DNA from: Lichtheimia corymbifera B2541
Taxonomy: Eukaryota > Mucoromycota > Mucoromycetes > Mucorales > Lichtheimiaceae
DNA: 64,000 nucleotides
NCBI GenBank assembly: GCA_000697475.1
Contig: JNEU01000784.1
Span: 1 to 64,000 of the forward strand
Direction of reading: 5' to 3'
Made by a program: the position numbers and the translations under genes. This document shows, piece after piece, positions 1-10,557 of the stretch; the first letter of the stretch is position 1; every line of letters begins with the position of its first letter. Below the pieces are notes generated by a model that was given only the letters and a program-made list of their open reading frames with translations, was not told where the DNA came from and did not search any database.

Positions 1-1041
1 GACTTCATAGTCGGCAGTACCAACACGCTTGAGAGTAGCCAAAGCCTTTTGAACGACACCACGGCATTCGGGATCAGCAACGACATCTTGAATCTTCTCC
101 AAAGCGGGCAACAAGAGAGGAAGGAAAGGAGCAGCGACTTCGGGATCATCGACAAGCTTACACATGTTGTCAATAATCAAAGCGGACTTACGCTTGATGG
201 GAGTAGCACGCTCAGCCAAACCACGGCTCAACAAAGGAACCATGATGGAAAGAGTGGCAGAGTCGACTTCTTGGACAAAAGTGGTGGCACCCAACAAGTG
301 AATAGTCTCGGGGACATTCTCGGGCTTGTTGATACAAGCAATGACAGCGGGAATGAAACGCTCGATATCCTTGTTCTCAACGAGACCGCAGATGTTACCC
401 ATGGTGGCGGTGGCAGCCTTCTTGATATCAGACTTGGTATCCCACATACAATCGGAGACGACAGGGATGACATCAGGAATGGTGAAGAAGAATTGCTGAG
501 CCTTGATCTTGGTGAGCTCATCGATCAAAGACAAAGCAAGAGCCTTGGTTTGCCACTTGCAAGAGTTGCCGAGACCACCCAACAAGTAAGGGACGACAAT
601 AGCAGTAGCATTGGCTTCAACCTTGGTGACCAACTCCTTGGCAGCTTCAGCAGCACCGTTCTTGATAGCAGCTTGCTTCTCGGCTTGAAGTTCCAAAAGA
701 GTAGCAAGGAAGGGCAAAATGTAAGGCTCAGCTTGACCCTCAACGGACTTGTCAGCCAAGGCCTTGATGGCAGCAATGGCGGACAAACGAGCACCAGCGT
801 TCTTCTTGTTGCCGAGATCCTTGGCAATGGCATCGACAATGCCGAATTGCTTGAGAGCATGAACACCAGTGGCGTTGACGAAAGCAGCAAGCTCTTGAGC
901 AGCAGCCTCACGATCGTCATCGGAAGCACCAGAGAGAGTCTTCAAGAGATCCTTGGCCTTGGCAGCCTCAGTCTCACTGGGAGTAGCCAACTTCTTGACT
1001 TGGATGTTGACGTTGTTTGCAGCAGCAGCAGCGGCAGGCAT
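1..1041 (-). CDS. TEF3: Translation elongation factor 3, N-terminal part (gene runs off the window)
   Basis: This is the 5' part of the fungal ribosome-associated ATPase eEF3, which helps release tRNA from the E site during each elongation cycle. The minus strand reads from ATG at 1041 without an intron to the window edge (347 codons). After a short Ala/Asn leader come repeated helical HEAT-type segments ending in runs such as AAFVNATGVHALKQFGIV and CLIxxMWDTKSDIKKAA-like blocks typical of eEF3. The two ABC ATPase domains and the chromodomain lie beyond base 1, so their integrity cannot be judged. Full-length family members are about 1040 residues, so roughly one third is present. Codon choice is extremely biased, as expected for an abundant protein, and this leaves an open 333-codon frame on the opposite strand that is not a gene. 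The identification is confident. Confidence 0.93.
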   Translation of the reverse strand, partial: MPAAAAAANNVNIQVKKLATPSETEAAKAKDLLKTLSGASDDDREAAAQELAAFVNATGVHALKQFGIVDAIAKDLGNKKNAGARLSAIAAIKALADKSVEGQAEPYILPFLATLLELQAEKQAAIKNGAAEAAKELVTKVEANATAIVVPYLLGGLGNSCKWQTKALALSLIDELTKIKAQQFFFTIPDVIPVVSDCMWDTKSDIKKAATATMGNICGLVENKDIERFIPAVIACINKPENVPETIHLLGATTFVQEVDSATLSIMVPLLSRGLAERATPIKRKSALIIDNMCKLVDDPEVAAPFLPLLLPALEKIQDVVADPECRGVVQKALATLKRVGTADYEV

Positions 1042-1978
1042 GATGTATGATGACAAGAGAAGGGATGGGCAACAAACACACAAGAAGGGGTACGCCCGAA
1101 AAGGAGAAAGAAAGGAAGGAACTAAGCTTTGTTGCCGTGGAGATGTTATAAAATTTTTTTCGGGCGGGCACTGTTTCACAGATCACACAACGAATGAGCT
1201 TTTCGTCTTTGCTCACTAAATTGGCAAATGCTCTATCATTATCATAGGTCTTGTTCTCTATCCAACCAATCGTTTCTATACATTAGTATCATGCTTCTCC
1301 TTTTGTCATTAAAAGAATTGAGACATCACGTATCATTGCTTCCTTCCCTCCCCTCCTCCCACAGCTGAACGTTCACAATAACATGTGAGCCAAATGCAAT
1401 TAGTGGCACAAACATTAGCCGCATGACATATTCACTGTTTACATATTCCCACCTCTCCCTTCATCATCTCCCATGATACCACATGGACGTGCGTTGCATA
1501 GCAACGATCACTCAGTATTCCCGGATACAGAAAACATATCGATGACGCAATAAATGATGCACATACACTGTGACACGTAGGCTGTCGGTGTTTTCCATGT
1601 ACTGCTTCTTGATCCCAAGGCCATCATAGCTCTCTCACTACTCTCACTAGTAGAATGATGCTTGCTTTTTTAAATGATCACTAGCTTTTACTAATAAACT
1701 ACAAGTTGCTCTATCCACGTTTTGGCTCAAATCGATTTCCTCGATTGCTGAGGTAGTCGTGTTACTGTTATTGCGTTTCTAGTGTTTGACTAATAAATGC
1801 ACATGTCAATGGCATGGTGTCTCAGCAACTATAAAGGGAGAATGGCATACATTTGTATACGCGTAAGCCCAACACGTAAGCCAATTGGTGACACCATCAT
1901 TGCTCGCCAATGCTGATTATAAATGGTAACTTTCCACTCAGTACCTTGTTTCGTTTCTTGTTTACATACTACTCCAAC
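1042..1978. promoter_or_regulatory. Divergent intergenic region between TEF3 and the membrane-protein gene
   Basis: No gene is visible here. The part nearest TEF3 is rich in purines on the plus strand, so the TEF3 leader is pyrimidine-rich, as is common upstream of abundant fungal mRNAs. A TATAAAG sequence at 1830-1836 lies about 150 bp upstream of the ATG at 1979 and could serve the rightward gene. The rest is AT-rich sequence with no structure I recognise. Confidence 0.5.
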
Positions 1979-2650
1979 ATGTACAGTGGCCATTTTGCCT
2001 TTGCAAATGTGATTCGACGGTGGTATCCTGATACACCAGCATACGTTCTTGTTCTTGGTGTCGGTTGGCTGGATGTAGTATTTGCCCTCTTGTGCTGTTG
2101 GGGTATTGAAGGATTTGTAGAAGATCCCAGTGCAGGTTTACAAGGTGCCAGTGGCTTCTGCGACTATTCTCATAGTCTTTTTGGGACCATTGTATTGTCA
2201 GCTTTGTATGGGGCCATTTTCGGTATTCCTGGTATGGTGGCTTCATTGTCTCATTGGATACAAGATTGGGTGGTGCATAACGATGACTTGTTCCTCGACC
2301 CCTTCAGCAAGATCCTCCTTGGTGGTACGAATTTCTGGTCGCGGTTTCCAGAGTTGGCATTTTACTTTGAAGCCTTATTCATTGTGGTCTGTGCATGTGC
2401 TGCACCCGATGCACGTAAGCCACGCACTATAGCTGCCAATGCATTTTTGCTCGCTTTGCATGTGATTTCTCGCTTTATGCTTCCCACCACCATGAAGCAG
2501 TTGGTGTCTATTGAAGATGATAGTACTCGATACTTTGCAACGGGTGCTAATATCCTTGTTGCCATTATCATTCCAGTCATTGTCATGAGCACTTTGTTGC
2601 AACCTACATCCTCCTCCTCATCAGCTGAGACACAAAGAAAAAGAGATTGA
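1979..2650 (+). CDS. Polytopic membrane protein of a mostly bacterial, metal-dependent-hydrolase-like family
   Basis: This is a single-exon gene for 223 residues. I chose the ATG at 1979 (MYSGHFAFANVIRR) because bacterial relatives begin with the same kind of short segment; an in-frame upstream start at 1910 would add an unsupported leader. The protein has about five hydrophobic segments (roughly residues 22-45, 72-95, 128-148, 157-175 and 190-207). It keeps the blocks I associate with small bacterial inner-membrane proteins often annotated as membrane-bound metal-dependent hydrolases or permeases: GWLDVVFALLCCWGIE, a D-YSHS motif near residue 68, and SHWIQDWVVHNDD near residue 95. The histidines and aspartates in these motifs are the likely metal ligands. 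The tail is serine-rich and basic. The substrate is unknown. A bacterial origin is possible but is inferred only from family distribution as I remember it. Confidence 0.72.
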   Translation: MYSGHFAFANVIRRWYPDTPAYVLVLGVGWLDVVFALLCCWGIEGFVEDPSAGLQGASGFCDYSHSLFGTIVLSALYGAIFGIPGMVASLSHWIQDWVVHNDDLFLDPFSKILLGGTNFWSRFPELAFYFEALFIVVCACAAPDARKPRTIAANAFLLALHVISRFMLPTTMKQLVSIEDDSTRYFATGANILVAIIIPVIVMSTLLQPTSSSSSAETQRKRD

Positions 2651-2913
2651 CGCTCGTGATGTAATAAAAAAATGATCTCATGATCACAATCAGCATGGTA
2701 ACAACAAGTGAATCGATTGTGCAACAGAAATGATATGTCACTACAACATCAACGCTACAAATGAATACGATCCGAATGCACTGATCAACCAAAAAAAGTT
2801 TATTTAATGTTCGACAACAACAGCATGGAACGGGTTTTATAATGTAAAAGGAACCTAAGCTAAGAAACGCTTGGCTTGGCGCTGTAGTACGTCATGATCT
2901 GCAGATGGCTGCA

Positions 2914-2920
2914 TATAAAA
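2914..2920 (+). promoter_or_regulatory. TATA box of the J-domain gene
   Basis: The sequence TATAAAA lies 74 bp before the ATG at 2994. A transcript starting about 30 bp further on would have a leader of about 45 nt, which fits the compact spacing here. Confidence 0.55.
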
Positions 2921-2993
2921 AGATGGTTGTGCCACCCCGTCGTCATGGATTTGATCCTCACGTCTTTTTTCCTTTTTCAACCTCCCGTGCACA

Positions 2994-3795
2994 ATGGCGA
3001 ACGTACCTGATTACTACAGTATCCTTGAAGTACCCCCCACAGCTACTCAAGAAGAAATTCGAGAAGGTGAGGAGGAGAATGGCTTGGCATCATAGGGCTC
3101 ATTGGTCTTACCTACAACAATTGCAGCTTACAAGAAGCAGGCATTGCTACACCATCCTGATCGACTCAAAGACGATGCAAGTCCCGAAGAGCGAAAAGAG
3201 GCTACCAAAAAGTTCCAAGTGATAGCAGACGCATACTATATCCTAGGGGATCGAGATCGACGAGCCACCTATGATAGATCCCACCGACGATACTCACCAA
3301 CCCCTGGAGATTCTCACTCAGATGCAAACCGTGTCTTTGGTGACGTTTTTGAAGAGTTGTTACGCGTTGAAGGTATGAAGAGATAATGGTAACCATGACA
3401 TGGCATATTGATATGTGTGCATTGTAGTGGAACATCCATCCTATGCATGGCGTATTTTGGGTACTGGAGCTGGTGCCATCTTGGGTTTCATTATTGGCAA
3501 CGTTGCTGGAGCAGCAGTGGTATGTGGATATCTACATGGGATAAGGATGGCATTAATCATTCTTGTTTTTATTGTATAGGGTGCTATGGCTGGAAGGACA
3601 TTGGGAAAAATTCGAGATCACAAAGGTAGTTAATTGTTTTGCTATCATCCTTGCATGCATCGTGTTGACATGTATTTGATAGGTGTCTCCGTTTATACCG
3701 CCTTTCAACGACTTTCGGTGCATGAGCGAAGAGACATACTTTCCACCCTGCTCACAAGGTTTTTGACACAAGGTGCCGCCGGCGTCATGAAATGA
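2994..3795 (+). CDS. Small J-domain co-chaperone with a C-terminal glycine zipper
   Basis: There are five exons: 2994-3066, 3127-3372, 3428-3519, 3580-3625 and 3683-3795, giving about 167 residues. All four introns are GT-AG and preserve the frame. The protein starts MANVPDYYSILEVPPTATQ and carries a full J domain in residues 6-75 with the HPD tripeptide (LLHHPDRLKDD) that stimulates Hsp70 ATPase. After the J domain comes a Gly/Ala-rich hydrophobic stretch (residues about 118-150) with repeated GxxxG spacing, split over exons 3 and 4, which suggests a membrane-inserted glycine zipper. A short soluble tail ends FLTQGAAGVMK. There are no zinc fingers and no substrate-binding domain, so it is a class C (type III) J protein. 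The Hsp70 partner and organelle are not evident. It converges with HEM14, leaving 122 bp between the two stop codons. Confidence 0.8.
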
Positions 3796-3917
3796 GTAGC
3801 TTTTATACCATAGCAACCACTGAACCCTTTTATATATGTGTATCAAACATGATTAATTCCCCATGCATAAATAGGATGTGTATATCTTAAACTATCTTTA
3901 TTGTGATGTATACTAGT

Positions 3918-5695
3918 TTATGATTTCATGAGGATATTGATATGGCTCTTGCTTAATCTAGCACTTTCTTTCATCTGCTTAGTGTCTTTATAAGTGTCAA
4001 CACGTCCTAAACCAGTAACAATCTTTTCTCTTGATCCTAAGGCACCGGCCACCAATAAATCCTCTACAAGTTCACGGCTATTCTTGATGCAATCCGGTAC
4101 GCTCACACTGAGATAGCTTGCACCTGTGACACTAAGAGCATGGCCGTACTGGGATTTGAGTACATGATGTAATTCGCCCATACGATACATATGACCAACA
4201 ACATATTGAGGGATACATTTGGCTTGAAGATGGACCATGGCATACTCGGGTTTTGCATCAATAGACAAATAGGCTTGCATGGCTTTGATGGCGTGATTAT
4301 ATGCATCTTGCGGATCAAGTTGCTCAATAGGCACATTGTTGAAAGCGTTTGACCACTGGTGTCCACCAATCATGACAGTGACTTTGGTGCGATTATTATT
4401 CGTATCTTGCCCTGACATTGCATTCGAATCGAAAACTACGCCCAAAGTACCAGGGACCGGTAATGGAGAAGATGCTGATGGATAAGGAGTCAAAAAGCCA
4501 AAGCCGTCATAGTTGAGTTTGACGTCTGGGTTATATGCCAAGTTGACAACGGCGACATCTGCAAATGGATTGTGTTGGAGGTGTGGAAGTTTCCCATCCG
4601 TAAGTATCTTGTCCAATGCATATGAAGGTAATGCAGAAATAACATGATCCACGTGGATATTTTGTTGCGTGGTGGTGATCTACAACATGGCAGTAAATTA
4701 GACATTGGTCATTTACATGCTAATATCGTTGCTATATACTACCTTGGATGTCTTTCCTTCACTATTCATCTTGACTTGCAATACGGGTTCATCAAGGATG
4801 ATTTCAACGTTTGGATGCTCTTCAAGTCGCTTTCGGAGTGCATGTGTCACCATCTCGGTCCCATCTTTGAATCCAATAACGCTCATGCTCTCTAGTTCAC
4901 CAAACCAATCGGGATCATCCTTGCGTGCCCTTGCTGCCATTCCACGTTCACGGAAACTCTCGAGATTGACACCGCCTTTCAACATGCCCTTGACAATGCT
5001 TCCATGAACACGCTCATTCTCGTATAACATCCGTAGCGTCGATTGGGCCGAAAGCGACTTGACATCACCCGCATAAATGCCATGGACCATAGCACCCACC
5101 AAATCGAGAGCCACGTGGTCGTTGAATCTTCGGGATACCAAGGAATATAATGACTCATCCTCATCCGATCGATTGGCTTTTTTGAATGGCTCACAAAGAG
5201 CAGCACCGAGCACGTTTTTGAATATAGGTGGTCGATGAAACAACATGGAGCTCGCGGAATTGGGTAATGTGTTGATTGAGCCGTCATAGTAAATATATCG
5301 ATTCTTTGCTGACGGATCCGATTTTGGTACAGTTAAAAGGTCATCTGCAAGACCTAGATCCCTGATCTAGCATGGTAAGCTTCAATGATATGGATCAACA
5401 TTGATATGCTAATTCAACTTACCATATCCAACATGATAGCACCGCTTACGCCTACTGGTCTTAGACTACGAGGTCCACCTTCGAAAACAATGCCATCTTG
5501 TTCCTTATTGCGCGTTGATGCATTTGCTGGAGAAGGATAAAATCCCGGGCCGACACGTTGACTACGCACCCAACCGCCAACACGTTTAGACCCTTCGATA
5601 AGAACGACCTTGTTTGAAGAAGGACCAAAGCGCGCCAAGTAATATGCAGCTGAAAGGCCAGAAATGCCACCGCCAAGGATGCCAATTGTTGACAT
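3918..5695 (-). CDS. HEM14: Protoporphyrinogen oxidase (haem biosynthesis)
   Basis: This flavoenzyme oxidises protoporphyrinogen IX to protoporphyrin IX at the mitochondrial inner membrane, the penultimate step of haem synthesis. Exons on the minus strand are 5695-5423, 5366-4743 and 4679-3918, giving 552 residues. The ATG at 5695 begins MSTIGILGGGISGLSAAYYL, so the FAD-binding GxGxxG motif starts almost at the N terminus. As in other members, there is no long cleavable presequence. Family blocks seen in order are KRVGGW, a GGPRSLRP segment, LYSLVSRRF, the GIYAGDVKSLS block, DHVISALPS and a terminal GLGRVDTYKD region. Both introns are phase 0 GT-AG. Its start is divergent from the 4E-T-like gene, with about 610 bp between. 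Confidence 0.93.
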
Positions 5696-6309
5696 TGGAA
5701 GAGTTGCAACCAATTGGGAAACGGAATGGAAAGAAAGAAAACTAGCGAGGAGGGAAAAACAGCTGGATTGATCACACCATAACACGCCCGATTAACGTGA
5801 CACAAGGTGACGTTTTGAGAAATCATCATGCATTATCACCCGAGAAGCACTCACTACTCGCCCATTCATTGATAGAAATGATAGATGCTATGAATGGTAC
5901 ATATCTTTGTAGAATAAAGGACACTGGAGGTTTGTGTTGACCCAAGCTGATATTAAAAGTGGTATAATTTATAGTGTAGTGGATGAGTTTGGTAGCGGAT
6001 GTAAATAAGGGCTCTTGTACGATGAAATGGTGTGTGTGGGGTGAGAGTTGGTAGACTTTATATTGCTGGCATCCCTTAGAACGAGATGAAGGATCTCATT
6101 GGTGTCTGATACAACACGTCTAATTGGCTATCCAGTGTCCACTTCTGGCGATGGATTTTTACCCCAGCCCCGCTTAGTGGGTGGATGTGTGTGTGTGTGT
6201 GAGAGAGTGAGGTAGGATGAGAGGGAGGGGGGGTGTAAACGAGTCTACTTTTCTTTGCCCTTTCAGATCGGTTGACAAGAACGAGGACTTTTACAACTCT
6301 TGCTTCATC
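5696..6309. promoter_or_regulatory. Divergent promoter region, HEM14 / 4E-T-like gene
   Basis: No gene is visible. The region contains a short GT/GA microsatellite near 6188-6212 and pyrimidine-rich leader sequence just before the ATG at 6310. No convincing TATA box could be assigned to either side. Confidence 0.45.
6188..6212. repeat. GT/GA microsatellite
   Basis: An uninterrupted GT run followed by GA dinucleotides sits about 100 bp upstream of the 4E-T-like start codon. It is a simple repeat and likely variable in length between strains. Confidence 0.7.
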
Positions 6310-9276
6310 ATGTCAGATCCTGAAGAATCAACACCTGCTGAATGCACTCCATCCGAGACACCAACACAAGAGATGAATTCCTCTTCAATAATACGCTATT
6401 CAAAAGAAACACTGCTGTCATTACATGACAGTCCTCTCGTAGCCAAACCACCCGATATGCCTCCATTGTCCACTTGGTTCAGGTATCTCATCTCTTCCTT
6501 TCATCGCCCCTTCATCCCTCTCGAGGAAGCTTGCGCTCACATATGCATGTATTACAAATTATAGTGACGACCACGACGCATACATATCAAAGAGCATTCT
6601 AAATGGATCCCCTGCTTCTACTCGATTGTCAAGTAAGAGGATGGGTGATGATGGTTGTATTGCTTTTATCTGTGGATGCTCATATTCAATAGCGGCCAAT
6701 AATACGCTAGACAAAAACGTGCTTCTTGCCCCCAACAAGTCCATCTTTTCCTCAGCATCATACGACAAACGACAAGAAGATGTACTCAACAATGGCCGTG
6801 GGTCTCTATCATCACGCTATCGTCCTGTATGTTGAAGAGGAAGGAGGGTGTATGTGTGTGTATGTATATATACTTATTGTCTGTGTAGATGAATGATGAC
6901 GGCCGAACACGAGATCATAACAACATGTCCAATAACAAGGATCGGTCATTGCGTACAGGCGACAGGAATTTCATGCGAGGTGATAAGAATGATCGACGCT
7001 CAACTCACAACAACAACAACAACAGCAATCCAATGTCATCAAACAGCAACAACAACAGCAACAGAAAGCACCATCACTCACACCAGCAACAACATGATCG
7101 TTTAAATGGCAATGATAATCTCTCTCGACTCCGAAAAGACCGTAAGTCTTTTTTTTTTGCACTGTTCATGTTCCATGTCACTGATATATATCCATATAAA
7201 AGATCGTCCAGCGCGTGCCCCTGTATCTGACAATACAACAACATCAACACGTGGCTCATCAACATCCGATCGAATTCCAGAGTGGATGGATTACAGCCCT
7301 GTAACAGAACAAAGTGCAACAATGAATCAGCAAGACATGCCTATTGCACCACGACCTGAGTCTGGCCTAGATTTGGAAGCATGGAAGCAGGATATGAAAC
7401 AAAGGGAGGAACAAGATGCAGGGAATGAGACTGCTATACAACCTAATCCGGTTGCATCAGGTAACATATACATCATCCTCATCCCATGTCAATATCCATT
7501 GACTTTTTTATCCTTAGCAACGGCATCATCGGATTTGGAAATGCTCTTGGGAGTTGGTTCATTGAGTCTTCAACAACAACAGCAACAGCAGCAGCAACTA
7601 AAGCCTACCAATGGTGGATCCCCAAGCATGTCATCCAATGGATCTCCTATGGATATTCTATCAGCGAGTATCTTTGATACAAACACAGGTTCTCCGTTAT
7701 TATCAACAGGACGACGTGAGCGGGGCTCACGCTTTGCCAAGTTTTTTGCTCGGCGCGAGGAAGAAGCAGCTGCTGCATCAACTCCTACACCACAGCAATC
7801 TGAACCCCAAGCACGATCTATTAGTGTGGATGATTTGTTTGGCAACAAAGGAGGGTCTAGTGGACTTGGTGGGATAGCGGTTGGCAACGGATCAGCACAA
7901 TCCCCAATGTCGGTTCCAACATCTGATAGCCCTGGCAACGTACGTATGTTGTCTGAAGAAGAGGTTCTACGTACACTTGGAGCTAAGCGAGGTACACCTG
8001 ATCAACTCAATGACCTTCAAACACCATCACCACAACAGCAACAGACACCCTCTGCTGATGGATTGGGATTCGACAAGGTGCTTCAAATATTATCACAACC
8101 AAAGCCAGCAGCTCCAGGGCAACCACAGCCACAACCACAATCCCCAGCTACTACCGTTGCATCGGTTGTCGATAGTGAAAGCATTAAGGAATCTCTCAGC
8201 GAACATAAGCCAACCACTGCGGGTAGCAGCAGCCATGGTGATCGATCGGCAACAGCTTCACCTTCCTTATCATCTACTGACAAGGCACCCCAACAACGGG
8301 ATGAGATTGCAAGTGAAAGCAGTAGTCAACAACAACAGCAAGCACCTGCAGCAGCCAAACCAAAGTTGATGAATAGTCGATTTGCAGGCAATTTGCCCAC
8401 ATCAGTGTTACGACAAATGAGTGCACGGTCATCTGAAGGGCGCTCACCATCCATTGCATCTGCCAAATCAGGAACAGCTCGATCATCATTGGGTGCATCT
8501 TCACCTGCATTGTCAAACCGTTCTCCTGCATTACCCAAGAACTCATTACCAGAATCATCCCCTGTCATTGGTCATCATTCTCCAAATGGGATTGCGTATG
8601 CTCAGGCAGCACCTGGCTTCCATCATCATCGTATGCCACCATCACCAGCCTATCCTTTTAGTGCAGGTAGTCCTGTTGGTGCTTCAGCTGCTGCTGCTGC
8701 TCATCATCATCCTCAACCACCACCACCTCCCCCTATGACCGGTATGCCTGGTGGTACTATGCGTCAACAACAGCAACCTCCTCGTAATGACCCAGCATTA
8801 GAGCAACTCTTTCAATATGACAATGCATCACCTTTGGCAGGTAGTCGTGCTGCTCCTGCTAGTGGTCCCATGAATCCAATGATACCTCCACAGATGACAT
8901 ATGCTCAACAACAACAAGGCATGGATCACCAATTCATTCCTCCACCACAACATCACATGATGCAGCATCCAATGCCTCCCCATCATCATATGCCACCTGT
9001 CGCTAATCCAATGCTACCTCCTCACCACCATCATCATCATCTTCCACCCCATCTTCAAGGTCAATTGCCTCCACAGTTTATGCAACGTGATATGATGACA
9101 CCTCCTGCTGGTGCACTTGGAAATATGCCACCTCCACACATGATGGCTAATGGTATGTGCCTTTATAGAGTGTGATGACATTGGATACTAATTTCTCTAT
9201 AGGTAATGCAGGTCTTCCACCCCACTTATTTACCAAGAGTCCCGGCGGAGGAGGAGGAGGATGGGATCGTCATTGA
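6310..9276 (+). CDS. eIF4E-transporter (4E-T / EIF4ENIF1)-like translational repressor
   Basis: Seven exons (6310-6482, 6565-6632, 6693-6826, 6889-7141, 7203-7460, 7518-9152, 9203-9276) encode about 864 residues. The N terminus carries a canonical eIF4E-binding motif YxxxxL-phi in RYSKETLLSL (Tyr30). Further family-like blocks follow: RGSLSSRYRP, DRIPEWMDY, a GSRFAKFFARREEE segment, and NLPTSVLRQM in the middle, which resembles the PTSV-R-M block of animal 4E-T. The rest is low-complexity: polyQ, poly-His, Pro-rich runs, and a glycine-rich end. 4E-T proteins bind eIF4E, repress cap-dependent translation and gather in P-bodies with DDX6/LSM factors; that role is inferred here. Introns at 6633-6692 and 7461-7517 are multiples of three without stops, so retained forms would stay in frame. 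Yeast Eap1-type binding proteins are the alternative. Confidence 0.75.
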
Positions 9277-9341
9277 ATAGCATAGTGTTCACTTTAGCTG
9301 ATTTTATCATGGACAAACAAAAAACAAAGCGCAAGAGAATA

Positions 9342-10192
9342 CTATGACAATGGCTCAAATGCAACGGTACAAATTTTGGATCCAGTATGTCCACCAAAGG
9401 AAAATGTGGGGTACTTTACATGAGAATGGTATTTGAAGACTATAAAAGGGGATATATATATTAGTATGAGAAGGGGACATGTTATATGAGAAAAGGCTTA
9501 CAGGGTTTAAATCGCTCAATGAGTTCATCCATGGTCCAATTACAACTGGTGATAAGAAAGTATTGATCGGTGATCTTGCTGACAGCCTTGATGTAACGTT
9601 CTCTGGGACCATCTTCACCCTTTGCGTCTGCTTCTTCTTGCTCAGGATTCAAAGAGATAGCATCATAGGTACCCTTGTCGAGCACCACGTCAAATGAATG
9701 GTTATCAGCCCAAGATCCAGGTTCAGTAGATAATAGATCAACGACTTCGTAGTGGATATCATCACGGCCTTGCTCCTTGGCTACGGATTTGGCCAAGGTA
9801 ATAGCGTGCTCCGAATAATCAATACCTGTCAATTGCTGATATCCTTCATTGGATAGCTCCAGCAGCAAATGACCGTTGCCACAGCCAAGATCGACCATAG
9901 TTGTTTCCCCGCATACTGCGTTTTCAGTGACCCATTCCACCATCCGTTCGACACTTTCTTCACCAAACCTATGATATCTTGGTCATGAATGATATACATT
10001 TCTATGAGGGGATCCACTTACCATACTTCGCCAATATCACCAAACTCGTTAAAGTTGGTGTTTTCACGATCGTACAACGAGTCCCAACTATTATGACAGG
10101 GCCGTTAGTTCACTACAATGGAATTGCCAATGACAAGCTTACTATTCTTTGGTGCCTAGTTTTGACGATTCAAAGTCTTGTGAAGGGTTCAT
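9342..10192 (-). CDS. EFM4: EEF1A lysine N-methyltransferase (EFM4 / METTL10 family)
   Basis: Four exons on the minus strand (10192-10143, 10087-10022, 9968-9502, 9439-9342) encode 226 residues. The start is the only in-frame ATG before the conserved LGTKEYWDSLYDRENTNF block. Next come FGDIGEVWFGEESVERMV and the SAM-binding motif I VDLGCGNGHLLLEL, then DYSEHAI and the family-specific VLDKGTYDAISL. The protein ends in NWTMDELIERF and FGGHTGSKICTVAFEP, both diagnostic of this group. Yeast Efm4 and human METTL10 methylate eEF1A at a single lysine (K316/K318). The TEF1 gene in this same window encodes a lysine at position 316. The gene is convergent with the 4E-T-like gene (65 bp apart) and divergent from OXA1. 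Confidence 0.9.
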
Positions 10193-10557
10193 AGTTTGGG
10201 TCGTTCTGGAAAAGGCAGTTGTGGTTGTCGTTGTCCGAAGGGAGCATGAAACAATGGATGCATTGTAGATTTGGTGGCTTGTTGACATTTCCAGGTTGGT
10301 GGTGTGTGTCTCCCAGGTCTACTCCGTTCCTTCCTCTCTCCACTCCACATAAACACAGACAACAAATGCTGAGGATCGCCGCACAACAGGGTCTCAAGAG
10401 GTAATACAAGAGAAACAATATCAGGGCAATGAGGAGAATACTAAGAGTGTTTTATTAGTGTCAATGGCATGCGTATGGGCATGGTATGTATATATAGCAC
10501 CTGACATTTGACAGCCATGGAGAAAAACTGACACCACAGGAACAATAGCGCTCGACA
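10193..10557. promoter_or_regulatory. Divergent promoter, EFM4 / OXA1
   Basis: This 365-bp spacer holds no gene. A TATATATA stretch at 10489-10497 lies about 65 bp upstream of the OXA1 start and is the probable OXA1 TATA box. EFM4 has no clear TATA element. Confidence 0.5.

Noticed and set aside
49..1050. Open plus-strand frame of 333 codons opposite TEF3
   Set aside because: Its codons are exactly antisense to TEF3 codons; strong codon bias removes stops on the other strand. The product is low-complexity Leu/Ser/Gly sequence.
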